Assembly (NCBI RefSeq): GCF_964340395.1
Contig: NC_135559.1
Location: 23,108,964-23,172,963 of the forward strand
Direction of reading: 5' to 3'
DNA length: 64,000 bases
DNA from: Glandiceps talaboti
Taxonomy: Eukaryota > Hemichordata > Enteropneusta > Spengelidae
Positions 32,801-44,871 of this stretch are shown here, piece by piece. How positions within the stretch are numbered: position 1 is the stretch's first letter; every line of letters starts with the position of its first letter. A model generated the notes under the pieces. The model had not been told where the DNA came from, ran no database searches, and saw only the letters and a list, made by a program, of their open reading frames with translations. A program made the position numbers and the translations under genes.

Positions 32801-33803
32801 AGTCAAATGCTGCTGAATCGGTTGCCATGACTTTTGATGTATGCATTACCGTGGGTGTCAAGTCTAGTTGGGAATTTGTTCAAATCAAAATGATCTTACC
32901 ACCAGAGTGTGATTTAGGTCAAAACAGTGATTTTTGGTGACAATTATTTACACCGCTGTGGAATTATTTCCACCACAGTGAATACATTTCCACCATGGTG
33001 GGTTTATTTCAGGTTGATTTTGAGTTTCACACATTTTCACTTTTTTTGTTAAGTTGTATATTTTCCACATTTTGAACATTGACAATAAACTGAAAAATTC
33101 ATAGATGAAAATGTTGGAAATTCAAAATCAGCTAATGGCACTAAGGTGTAAAAAAATTTGTATGGTACTGATTACCTTTAATTTTAAAATAGGTGGGGTA
33201 CGTAGATTATTTTATTTTATTACATATTTGTTTTCATGTGTGAGTGTCTAGTTCAGGTTTTCCACTGTTTTCCAAATAGTTTCTGTGTTGTTTATTTCTT
33301 CCTATCAAATGTATAGCCATTACATATATGGAGAATAGGTTTATATTGTCTTTTTTGAAGTTGATGTCAGTTTCTGCATCCACTGTTCCTTGCGAGATTT
33401 CACAATTTTCGCAATTTTATCATTATTTTTTTGCGAATACTTAAACAATTGCTTAGGGTTGGTGTGAAAAAACTAGGTACGGTCGGGTAACCGGAACCAA
33501 ACAACTTTTTTTATTTGTCCTAACAAGCCACCATAGTGTTGTATCAAACAGGAAAGCCCAACAGTATTATGAGGTTTGCTGTATAATGTTTTTTTTTCTG
33601 TTTTTTATGGAACAATAAATGTGGATGTTTTTCTTGGACATTATTATTGGATAAAACTTTAATGGGAGAAAATAAAGTAGTTTCTTTTATGTATACAGGT
33701 AGTGTGATAGGTCTGCAGATATTCTTGTTTATAACTTACCAAGTGTGTAACAAAGTAATTTCAATCTATCATACTTGACTTGCTGTTGTTTTGAATAACA
33801 ACA

Positions 33804-33995
33804 GTTTCACATCCTATCCTAAATGCTTCTTCAGGCCAACTGATGATCTAATGACATGATGGTTGGTGACATCTGGAGTAGACTTGTGTTGGGTTCTCAT
33901 CATCTTATGACAATTCTACTCCATCAGGTGTCTTGTAAACCATTTGCCATTAGATCATGTTGGCCTGAAGAAGTGTGTAGGATAGGACATGAAAC
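33804..33995. mobile_element. ~190-bp inverted-repeat element, copy 1
   Basis: Ends GTTTCACATCCTATCCTAAA and TAGGATAGGACATGAAAC are inverted. Pairing extends through CTTCTTCAGGCCAAC on the left and GTTGGCCTGAAGAAG on the right. The equivalent element is at 38153-38344 and, more diverged, at 42537-42729. The frame running across it is not a gene. Confidence 0.75.
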
Positions 33996-34270
33996 CCTTG
34001 CCTTTCAAAAACAACTGTACAGCAATTCAAGTATCATGATAGATTGTAATTGCTTTGTGATTAACTTCATAACTGGATGATTGAGAGCAGTCATAGACAT
34101 ATTATTACCAAGTTGGTTTCTCGTGATACTGCCAGTCGCTAATCAGAACTAGTTTTACAACCATTGATTATATGCACAAACTTGCCCTAAGCTACATGTA
34201 CCATCATTTTAATTTGATAGTTATACATGTACGTACCTGAATCATTTCTCTATTTTAATGAATTTTTCAG

Positions 34271-35882
34271 TATTATACAAAGAGGATTGTACGACGAGAG
34301 ATTCCGTGTTTTAGACGACTCTGTACTAGAGGACTTTAATGTTACAATATCTTCAAATGGACAAATTGGTCCGGGCAAGAAGTTTCCTATGGAAGGTCAG
34401 TTATTAAACATTATAACAATTAGTTGTTGAACTAGATGATGGAATCGTCTTTGCTAATGTAAGGACTTTTCAAGAGAATATCAATCCATATGCTAATATT
34501 TTGACTTAAACTTGTACGACAGTGGAAACTGAATTTTCAGTTAAGATAGATGCAGACTAAAATTATTGTTGTGACATGTTTGTACAGTGCTCATGGTAGA
34601 GTGGAGTTTCTGATGACTTCCATTATCTTGCAGTGCACATTATTGAGAACTTGCAACTTGTTTACACTATCCGACAACAAAAGCATCTTATCATACACTT
34701 TGTAATCTAGCACAGTCGTCAAACAATAATGGTTTTGACTTGTGTCTTTCCTAGTAAGTTGAATGGTTGCTGTACAGTGTACAGTAGTACGTACTTCACA
34801 CAAAGCAAATACTATGTACATGTATACATTTACGTAAAGTCTGTATACCTTGTAATGCTCCAATTCCTAGTACATAGCATAGTTTTGTGAGTTTTTTGCT
34901 ACTGTTTTTATTAATCAGTAACTAATTGTAAAGAGGTAACCATATTAATCGGAATGATTGAATAAATTTCATAAAAGATATTTGATGCATTTTTTCAACA
35001 GACTCCTTAAAGTTAATGTATAAAAAAAAACAGCAAAAAGTTGCATTTTGCAAATTTACTATAATCTTGAAATTGATGTGTTAAACTCATCAAGTTTAAC
35101 TTGTATTTGTCAAGATAGTTATGTCAAATATTGAGAACGAATACAAAATGCTCAAAATTATCTGAGTAATGGTAATTGTAAACTACATGTATGATATCAT
35201 ATTATTCAGGTGTATGGAGTGATCCAGACCTCCAAGATTTGATTCCAGATTCCTTTGACTACATATGTACACGCATATCCCGGTCAGATAATCAACAGTA
35301 TTTAGTGAGACCAGATGTTGGTGTTTATGTTATGGTGAGTAGAGTAAAATAGTTTAACTTTCCAACTTGCAAACTGCACTAGCTGCAAGTGGGACATTAT
35401 TGTTTTTGATATCAGGATCATGTTTGTTCATTGATTTTAGGGTATAAACCCAAACATCAGTTTGATGGTATTCATTGTAATATCATAAATGTTTACATCT
35501 ATATTTACCTATAGTTTGTTTAATATTGTTGAAAGTGTACGTTACGAGTACAAAAGTCATTAATTCCAGCAAAACATCTTTAAAAAAAAACATTTCCTGT
35601 TTCAGCTAGTGTAGATTTAACATTGCTATTATCATGGCATTCAAAGCTGTAAAACCAAAGTATATGTAGCTATATAAAGTCATATTTATATGTATTCTTA
35701 TATTATTGTTTAAAAAAACTTAAATTGAAAAATCATAACTTTAATATTTGATGGATTTATGTGATGTTATTTGTTCTCACTGTTTTTTTCATTTATTTAC
35801 AGGATCTCATCTCATTTGTTACAAAAAGTGTGACAGAAATTGAACATGTGACGAATATTGGTAATCAGAACAGAGCTGTTGG
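34271..35882 (+). pseudogene. KIF3B-like exon triad, copy 2 (P-loop degraded)
   Basis: Exons 34271-34395, 35210-35334 and 35803-35882. Splice sites and exon lengths (125, 125, 80) are as in copy 1. The P-loop exon reads [14 protein letters not shown]: the Thr of GKT that contacts Mg is Lys and the preceding Thr is Pro, so nucleotide binding should be lost. The second exon has ICTRISRSDNQQYLVRPDVG. Nearly identical to copy 3. Confidence 0.8.
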
Positions 35883-36098
35883 GTAAGCAAGCTTCTTGTT
35901 ATTCTCATTGAATTACAAGTAATGAACTTCAAGTCTTTGTTGTTTCACATTGTGTTGTCAAGAAAAACAATAATGAAGTAGTTTTTGTTAGCACAACTGA
36001 ACTGATAAGGTTAAGTCTGTCTGTCTGTGTGTCTGTCTGTGTGTGTGTGTGTGTGTCTGTCTGTCTGTCTGTCTGTGTGTCTATCTTGTCTTGTTTAT

Positions 36099-37050
36099 TA
36101 GTCCCTGTGGACGAAGTCCGGAACGGGGACTTATGGATTGGGTTCCGTCTGTCTGTCCGTCCGTCCGTCCGCAGCCGTTTCTTGGAGATGCCTGTACCGA
36201 TTTTTTTCAAACTTGGTACAGGGGCAACATGCTATGGCATACATATGTACATCAATTTGTTTTATGATACGATCCAATATGGCCGCCTAGCAGCCATTTT
36301 GTTTGCGAATTTTCCCTGTCTAAAGCCATAACTCAGACATGCTCACACAGATCTCATTCAGAGTTGGTATTAGGACAGTGTTCTATGGCATATATGTGCA
36401 TGTTCATTGTTGTCATGATACGATCCAATATGGCCGTCTGGCAGCCATTTTGTTTGTGAATGTTCATGTCCAAAGCCATAACTTAGACATGCTTGAACAG
36501 ATCTCATTCAAAGTTGGTATTAGGACAGTGTTCTATGACATACATGTGCATATCCATTTTCATCATGATACGATCCAATATAGCTGCCTGGCAACCATTT
36601 TGTTTGCAAATTTTCCATGTCCAAAGCCATAACTCAGACATGCTTGAACAGATCTCATTCAAAGTTGGTATTAGGACAGTGTTCTATGACACACATGTGC
36701 ATATCCATTTTCATTGTGATACAATCCAATATGGCTGCCTGGCAGCCATTTTGTTTGCAAATTTTCCATGTCCAAAGCCATAACTCAGACATGCTTGAAC
36801 AGATCTCATTCGAAGTTGGTATTAGGACAGTGTTCTATGACATACATTTGCATATCCATTTTCATATTGATATGATCCCCCATACCCGACCAATCCTTTA
36901 TTGTTGTAGGCATGTTCCATGTCCGACAAGCAGACACAACATATCTAAGTCTGTTTGATTTAGGTTCACAAGTGTTGTTGCGTGATCAGAGTAGTGCTAA
37001 TTCCTTAAAACCCAATCATAGCGGGGACTATGTCATTCTCAATGGCTTGT
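36099..37050 (+). mobile_element. TAGTCCC-type composite element, with empty-site evidence
   Basis: Starts TAGTCCCTGTGGACGAAGTC after TCTTGTTTAT and ends GCGGGGACTATGTCATTCTC, AATGGCTTGT before TGGTATTTG. Four to five ~148-bp monomers lie inside. Comparison with 32685-32705 fixes the insertion boundaries. Confidence 0.85.
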
Positions 37051-38152
37051 TGGTATTTGTTTAGCACAACTGAACTGATAATATTCAGTACTGCTATAGG
37101 CATGGCCAAGTGTCTGTTTGTCTGTGGATGTGTGTGTGTAAACAACTTAGTCAAATGCTGCTGAATCGGTTGCCATGACTTTTGATGTATGCATTACCGT
37201 GGGTGTCAAGTCTAGTTGGGAATTTGTTCAAATCAAAATGATCTTACCACCAGAGCGTGCTTTAGGTCAAAACAGTGATTTTTGGTGACAATTATTTACA
37301 CCGCTGTGGAATTATTTCCACCACAGTGAATACATTTCCACCATGGTGGGTTTATTTCAGGTTGATTTTGAGTTTCACACATTTTCACTTTTTTTGTTAA
37401 GTTGTATATTTTCCACATTTTGAACATTGACAATAAACTGAAAAATTCATAGATGAAAATGTTGGAAATTCAAAATCAGCTAATGGCACTAAGGTGTAAA
37501 AAAATTTGTATGGTACTGATTACCTTTAATTTTAAAATAGGTGGGGTACGTAGATTATTTTATTTTATTATATATTTGTTTTCATGTGTGAGTGTCTAGT
37601 TCAGGTTTTCCACTGTTTTCCAAATAGTTTCTGTGTTGTTTATTTCTTCCTATCAAATGTATAGCCATTACAGATATGGAGAATAGGTTTATATTGTCTT
37701 TTTTGAAGTTGATGTCAGTTTCTGCATCCACTGTTCCTTGCGAGATTTCACAATTTTCGCAATTTTATCATTATTTTTTTTGCGAATACTTAAACAATTG
37801 CTTAGGGTTGGTGTGAAAAAACTAGGTACGGTCGGGTAACCGGAACCAAACAACTTTTTTTATTTGTCCTAACAAGCCACCATAGTGTTGTATCAAACAG
37901 GAAAGCCCAACAGTATTATGAGGTTTGCTGTATAATGTTTTTTTTTCTGTTTTTTATGGAACAATAAATGTGGATGTTTTTCTTGGACATTATTATTGGA
38001 TAAAACTTTAATGGGAGAAAATAAAGTAGTTTCTTTTATGTATACAGGTAGTGTGATAGGTCTGCAGATATTCTTGTTTATAACTTACCAAGTGTGTAAC
38101 AAAGTAATTTCAATCTATCATACTTGACTTGCTGTTGTTTTGAATAACAACA

Positions 38153-38344
38153 GTTTCACATCCTATCCTAAATGCTTCTTCAGGCCAACTGATGATCTAA
38201 TGACATGATGGTTGGTGACATCTGGAGTAGACTTGTGTTGGGTTCTCATCATCTTATGACAATTCTACTCCGTCAGGTGTCTTGTAAACCATTTGCCATT
38301 AGATCATGTTGGCCTGAAGAAGTGTGTAGGATAGGACATGAAAC
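38153..38344. mobile_element. ~190-bp inverted-repeat element, copy 2
   Basis: Duplicate of 33804-33995, carried along in the 4.35-kb duplication. Confidence 0.75.
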
Positions 38345-38619
38345 CCTTGCCTTTCAAAAACAACTGTACAGCAATTCAAGTATCATGATAGATTGTAATT
38401 GCTTTGTGATTAACTTCATAACTGGATGATTGAGAGCAGTCATAGACATATTATTACCAAGTTGGTTTCTCGTGATACTGCCAGTTGCTAATCAGAACTA
38501 GTTTTACAACCATTGATTATATGCACAAACTTGCCCTAAGCTACATGTACCATCATTTTAATTTGATAGTTATACATGTACGTACCTGAATCATTTCTCT
38601 ATTTTAATGAATTTTTCAG

Positions 38620-40235
38620 TATTATACAAAGAGGATTGTACGACGAGAGATTCCGTGTTTTAGACGACTCTGTACTAGAGGACTTTAATGTTACAATATC
38701 TTCAAATGGACAAATTGGTCCGGGCAAGAAGTTTCCTATGGAAGGTCAGTTATTAAACATTATAACAATTAGTTGTTGAACTAGATGATGGAATCGTCTT
38801 TGCTAATGTAAGGACTTTTCAAGAGAATATCAATCCATATGCTAATATTTTGACTTAAACTTGTACGACAGTGGAAACTGAATTTTCAGTTAAGATAGAT
38901 GCAGACTAAAATTATTGTTGTGACATGTTTGTACAGTGCTCATGGTAGAGTGGAGTTTCTGATGACTTCCATTATCTTGCAGTGCACATTATTGAGAACT
39001 TGCAACTTAATTGTTTACACTATCCGACAACAAAAGCATCTTATCATACACTTTGTAATCTAGCACAGTCGTCAAACAATAATGGTTTTGACTTGTGTCT
39101 TTCCTAGTAAGTTGAATGGTTGCTGTACAGTGTACAGTAGTACGTACTTCACACAAAGCAAATACTATGTACATGTATACATTTACGTAAAGTCTGTATA
39201 CCTTGTAATGCTCCAATTCCTAGTACATAGCATAGTTTTGTGAGTTTTTTGCTACTGTTTTTATTAATCAGTAACTAATTGTAAAGAGGTAACCATATTA
39301 ATCGGAATGATTGAATAAATTTCATAAAAGATATTTGATGCATTTTTTCAACAGACTCCTTAAAGTTAATGTATAAAAAAAAACAGCAAAAAGTTGCATT
39401 TTGCAAATTTACTATAATCTTGAAATTGATGTGTTAAACTCATCAAGTTTAACTTGTATTTGTCAAGATAGTTATGTCAAATATTGAGAACGAATACAAA
39501 ATGCTCAAAATTATCTGAGTAATGGTAATTGTAAACTACATGTATGATATCATATTATTCAGGTGTATGGAGTGATCCAGACCTCCAAGATTTGATTCCA
39601 GATTCCTTTGACTACATATGTACACGCATATCCCGGTCAGATAATCAACAGTATTTAGTGAGACCAGATGTTGGTGTTTATGTTATGGTGAGTAGAGTAA
39701 AATAGTTTAACTTTCCAACTTGCAAACTGCACTAGCTGCAAGTGGGACATTATTGTTTTTGATATCAGGATCATGTTTGTTCATTGATTTTAGGGTATAA
39801 ACCCAAACATCAGTTTGATGGTATTCATTGTAATATCATAAATGTTTACATCTATATTTACCTATAGTTTGTTTAATATTGTTGAAAGTGTACGTTACGA
39901 GTACAAAAGTCATTAATTCCAGCAAAACATCTTTAAAAAAAAACATTTCCTGTTTCAGCTAGTGTAGATTTAACATTGCTATTATCATGGCATTCAAAGC
40001 TGTAAAACCAAAGTATATGTAGCTATATAAAGTCATATTTATATGTATTCTTATATTATTGTTTAAAAAAACTTAAATTGAAAAATCATAACTTTAATAT
40101 TTGATGGATTTATGTGATGTTATTTGTTCTCACTGTTTTTTTCATTTATTTACAGGATCTCATCTCATTTGTTACAAAAAGTGTGACAGAAATTGAACAT
40201 GTGACGAATATTGGTAATCAGAACAGAGCTGTTGG
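38620..40235 (+). pseudogene. KIF3B-like exon triad, copy 3 (P-loop degraded)
   Basis: Exons 38620-38744, 39563-39687 and 40156-40235. It shares the [11 protein letters not shown]-loop changes with copy 2, confirming that those changes came before the 4.35-kb duplication. Frame and splice sites are intact. Confidence 0.8.
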
Positions 40236-40451
40236 GTAAGCAAGCTTCTTGTTATTCTCATTGAATTACAAGTAATGAACTTCAAGTCTTTGTTGTTTCA
40301 CATTGTGTTGTCAAGAAAAACAATAATGAAGTAGTTTTTGTTAGCACAACTGAACTGATAAGGTTAAGTCTGTCTGTCTGTGTGTCTGTCTGTGTGTGTG
40401 TGTGTGTGTCTGTCTGTCTGTCTGTCTGTGTGTCTATCTTGTCTTGTTTAT

Positions 40452-41405
40452 TAGTCCCTGTGGACGAAGTCCGGAACGGGGACTTATGGATTGGGTTCCG
40501 TCTGTCTGTCCGTCCGTCCGTCCGCAGCCGTTTCTTGGAGATGCCTGTACCGATTTTTTTTCAAACTTGGTACAGGGGCAACATGCTATGGCATACATAT
40601 GTACGTCAATTTGTTTTATGATACGATCCAATATGGCCGCCTAGCAGCCATTTTGTTTGCGAATTTTCCCTGTCTAAAGCCATAACTCAGACATGCTCAC
40701 ACAGATCTCATTCAGAGTTGGTATTAGGACAGTGTTCTATGGCATATATGTGCATGTTCATTGTTGTCATGATACGATCCAATATGGCCGTCTGGCAGCC
40801 ATTTTGTTTGTGAATTTTCATGTCCAAAGCCATAACTTAGACATGCTTGAACAGATCTCATTCAAAGTTGGTATTAGGACAGTGTTCTATGACATACATG
40901 TGCATATCCATTTTCATCATGATACGATCCAATATAGCTGCCTGGCAACCATTTTGTTTGCAAATTTTCCATGTCCAAAGCCATAACTCAGACATGCTTG
41001 AACAGATCTCATTCAAAGTTGGTATTAGGACAGTGTTCTATGACACACATGTGCATATCCATTTTCATTGTGATACAATCCAATATGGCTGCCTGGCAGC
41101 CATTTTGTTTGCAAATTTTCCATGTCCAAAGCCATAACTCAGACATGCTTGAACAGATCTCATTCGAAGTTGGTATTAGGACAGTGTTCTATGACATACA
41201 TTTGCATATCCATTTTCATATTGATATGATCCCCCATACCCGACCAATCCTTTATTGTTGTAGGCATGTTCCATGTCCGACAAGCAGACACAACATATCT
41301 AAGTCTGTTTGATTTAGGTTCACAAGTGTTGTTGCGTGATCAGAGTAGTGCTAATTCCTTAAAACCCAATCATAGCGGGGACTATGTCATTCTCAATGGC
41401 TTGTT
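40452..41405 (+). mobile_element. TAGTCCC-type composite element, duplicated copy
   Basis: Same boundaries and monomer order as 36099-37050. It was duplicated together with its surroundings rather than inserted independently. Confidence 0.85.
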
Positions 41406-42536
41406 GGTATTTGTTTAGCACAACTGAACTGATAATATTCAGTACTGCTATAGGCATGGCCAAGTGTCTGTTTGTCTGTGGATGTGTGTGTGTAAACAAC
41501 TTAGTCAAATGCTGCTGAATCGGTTGCCATGACTTTTGATGTATGCATTACCGTGGGTGTCAAGTCTAGTTGGGAATTTGTTCAAATCAAAATGATCTTA
41601 CCACCAGAGCGTGCTTTAGGTCAAAACAGTGATTTTTGGTGACAATTATTTACACCGCTGTGGAATTATTTCCACCACAGTGAATACATTTCCACCATGG
41701 TGGGTTTATTTCAGGTTGATTTTGAGTTTCCAACATTTTCACTTTTTTGTTAAGTTGTATATTTTCCACATTTTCTGTTTTGAACTTTGACAATAAACTG
41801 AAAAATTAATAGATGAAAATGTTGGAAATTCAAAATCAGCCAGTGGCACTAAGGTGTACAAAATTTGTGTGGTACCAATTACCTTTAATTTTAAAATAGG
41901 TGGGGTGGGTAGATTGTTTATTTTATTTTATTATATATTTTTTGTCATGTGTGAGTGTCTAGTTCAGGTTTTCCACTGTTTTCCAAATAGTTTCTGTGTT
42001 GTTTATTTCTTCCTATCAGATGTATAGCCATTACAGATATGGAGAATAGGTTTATATTGTCTTTTTTGAAGTTGATGTCAGTTTCTGCATCCACTGTTCC
42101 TTGCGAGATTTCACAATTTTCGCAATTTTATCATTATTTTTTTGCGAATACTTAAACAGTTGTGTAGGGTTAGTGTGAAAAAACTAGGTTCGGTCGGGTA
42201 ACCGGAACCAAACAACTTGTTTTATTTGGCCTAACAAGCCACCATAGTGTTGTATCAAACAGGAAAGCCCAACAGTATTATGAGGTTTGCTGTATAATGT
42301 TTTTTTTCTGTTTTTTATGGAACAATAAATGTGGATGTTTTTCTTGGACATTATTATTGGATAAAACTTTAATGGGAGAAAATAAAGTAATTTCTTTTAT
42401 GTATACTGGTAGTGTGATAGGTCTGCAGATATTCTTTGCTTATCACAATAGTATGTAGAGATTGTTTAAAAGCTTGTGCAAGGTACATTCATTTTGTCAA
42501 ATTAAAAATCATTCATCAACCACTGTATTGGTCTTA

Positions 42537-42729
42537 TTTCACATCCTATCCTAAATGCTTCTTCAGGCCAACTGATGGTGTAATGACAGATGATGGTTGG
42601 TGACATCTGCCGTAGACTTGTGTTGGCTTCTCATCATCACATGACAATTCTACTCCGTCAGGTGTCTTATAAACCATTTGCCATTAGATCATGTTGGCCT
42701 TAAGAAGTGTCTAGGATAGGACATGAAAC
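42537..42729. mobile_element. ~190-bp inverted-repeat element, diverged copy
   Basis: TTTCACATCCTATCCTAAAT at the left and TAGGATAGGACATGAAAC at the right. It corresponds to the elements at 33804 and 38153 but has many substitutions, in keeping with an older duplication. Confidence 0.7.
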
Positions 42730-42975
42730 CCTTGCCATTCAAAAACAACCGTACAGCAATTCCTGTATCACGATAGATTGTAATTACTTTGTTATTAACT
42801 CATACCTGGATACCAAGTTGGTTTCTCGTGATACTGCCAGTCGCTAATCAGAACTAGTTTTACAACCATTGATTATATGCACAAACTTGCACTAAGCTAC
42901 ATGTACCATCATTTTAATTTGATAGTTATACATATACATACCTGAATCATTTCTGTATTTTAATGAATTTTTCAG

Positions 42976-44587
42976 TATTATACAAAGAGGATTGTACGAC
43001 GACAGATTCCGTGTTGTAGTCGACTCTGTACTAGAGGACTTTAATGTTACAATATCTTCATATGGACAAATTGGTACGGGCAAGACGTTTACTATGGAAG
43101 GTCAGTTATTAAACATTATAACAATTAGTTGTTGAATTAGATGATGGAATCGTCTTTGCTGATGTCAGGACCTTTCAGGAGAATATCAATCCATATGCTA
43201 ATATTTTGACTTCAACTTGTACGACAGTGGAAACTGGACTTTCAGTTAAGATAGATGCAGAATAAAATTACTGTTGTGACATGTTTGTACAGTGCTCATG
43301 GTAGAGCGGAGTTTCAGATGCCTTCCATTATATTGCAGTGCACATTATTGAGAACTTGCAACTTGTTTACACTATCCGACAACAAAAGCATCTTATCATA
43401 CACTTTTGTAATCTAGCACAGTCGTCAAACAATAATGGTTTTGACTTGTGTCTTTCCTAGTAAGTTGAATGGTTGCTGTACAGTGTACAGTAGTACGTAC
43501 TTCACACAAAGCAAATACTATGTACATGTATACATTTACGTAAAGTCTGTATACCTTGTAATGCTCCAATTCCTAGTACATAGCATAGTTTTGTGAGTTT
43601 TTGCTACTGTTTTTATTAATCAGTAACTAATTGTAAAGAGGTAACCATATTAATCGGAATGATTGAATAAATTTCATAAAAGATATTTGATGCATTTTTT
43701 CAACAGACTCCTTAAAGTTAATGTATAAAAAAACCAGCAAAAAGTTGCATTTTGCAAATTTACAGTCATCGTGAAATTGATGTGTTAAACTCCTCAAGTT
43801 TAACTTGTATTTGTCAAGATAGTTGTGTCAAATATTGAGAACGAATACAAAATGCTCAAAATTATCTGAGTAATGGTAATTGTAAACTACATGTATGATA
43901 TCATGATTCAGGTGTATGGAGTGATCCAGACCTCCAAGATTTGATTCCAGATTCCTTTGACTACATATGTACACACATATCCCAGTCAGAAAATCAACAG
44001 TATTTAGTGAGACCAGATGTTGGTGTTTATGTTATGGTGAGTATTTAGAGTAAAATAGTTTAACTTTCCAACTTGCAAACTGCACTAGCTGCAAGTGGGA
44101 CATTATTGTTTGATATCAGGATCATGTGTGTTCATTGATTTTAGGGTATATAGACCCAAACATCAGTTTGATGGTATTCATTGTAATATCATAAATGTAT
44201 ACATCTATAATTACCCATACTTTGTTCAATATTGTTGAAAGTGTATGTTACGAGTACAAAAGTCATTACTTTCAGCAAAACATCTTTAAAAAAAAAACAT
44301 TTCCTGTTTCAGCTAGTGTAGATTTAACATTGCTATTATCATGGCATTCAAAGCTGTAAAACCAAAGTATACGTAGCTGTAAAGTCATATTTATATGTAT
44401 TCTTATATTATTGTTTAAAAAAACTTAAATTGAAAAATCATAACTTTAATATTTGATGGATTTATGTGATGTTATTTGTTCTCACTGTTTTTTTCATTAA
44501 TTTACAGGATCTTATCTCATTTGTTACAAAAAGTGTGACAGAAATTGAACATGTGACGAATGTTGGTAATCAGAACAGAGCTGTTGG
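42976..44587 (+). pseudogene. KIF3B-like exon triad, copy 4 (P-loop intact)
   Basis: Exons 42976-43100, 43912-44036 and 44508-44587. P-loop [16 protein letters not shown] is a good Walker A. The second exon reads THISQSENQQYLVRPDVG, as in copy 1, and the third has [12 protein letters not shown]. Frame and splice sites intact. It also lacks the block between QYLVR and PDVG. Confidence 0.8.
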
Positions 44588-44871
44588 GTAAGCAAGCTTC
44601 TTGTTATTCTCATTGAATTACAAGCAATGAACTTCAAGTCTTTGTTGTTTCACATTGTGTTGTCTAGAAAAACAAAAATGAAGTAGTTTTTGTTAGCACA
44701 ACTGAACTGATAAGGTTAAGGCTGTCTGTCAGTCTGTCTCTGTGTGTGTGTGTTGTTCTGTCTGTCTGTCTGTCTGTCTGTGTGTGTGTGTGTCTGTCTG
44801 TGTGTCATTTTAATTTGATAGTTATACATGTACATACCTGAATCATTTCTCTATTTTAATGAATTTTTCAG
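44588..44871. other. Shortened inter-triad spacer
   Basis: The spacer goes from an AGCACAACTGAACTG fragment with TCTG/TG runs (44697-44805) directly into CATTTTAATTTGATAGTTAT. About 2.4 kb found in the other spacers, including the TAGTCCC and inverted-repeat elements, is absent. The junction falls in the TG-rich microsatellite. Confidence 0.8.

Larger units (their letters stand above)
32800..41490 (+). repeat. Recent tandem duplication, ~4.35-kb period
   Basis: The block about 32800-37140 is repeated at about 37141-41490 with an offset of 4348-4354 bp and very few differences (for example an added AATT near 39009). Each copy contains the spacer, a small inverted-repeat element, a full exon triad and a TAGTCCC element. 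The next spacer (41720-42975) is related but clearly more diverged. Confidence 0.92.

Noticed and set aside
33856-34080. 74-codon frame repeated at 38205
   Set aside because: It runs across the small inverted-repeat element and its copy. The third, older copy at 42.6 kb does not keep the frame.
34591-34863. Minus-strand frame of 90 codons conserved in the spacers at 39007 and 45259
   Set aside because: Its conservation follows from the segmental duplication. Length differs between copies through small indels and no motif is visible.
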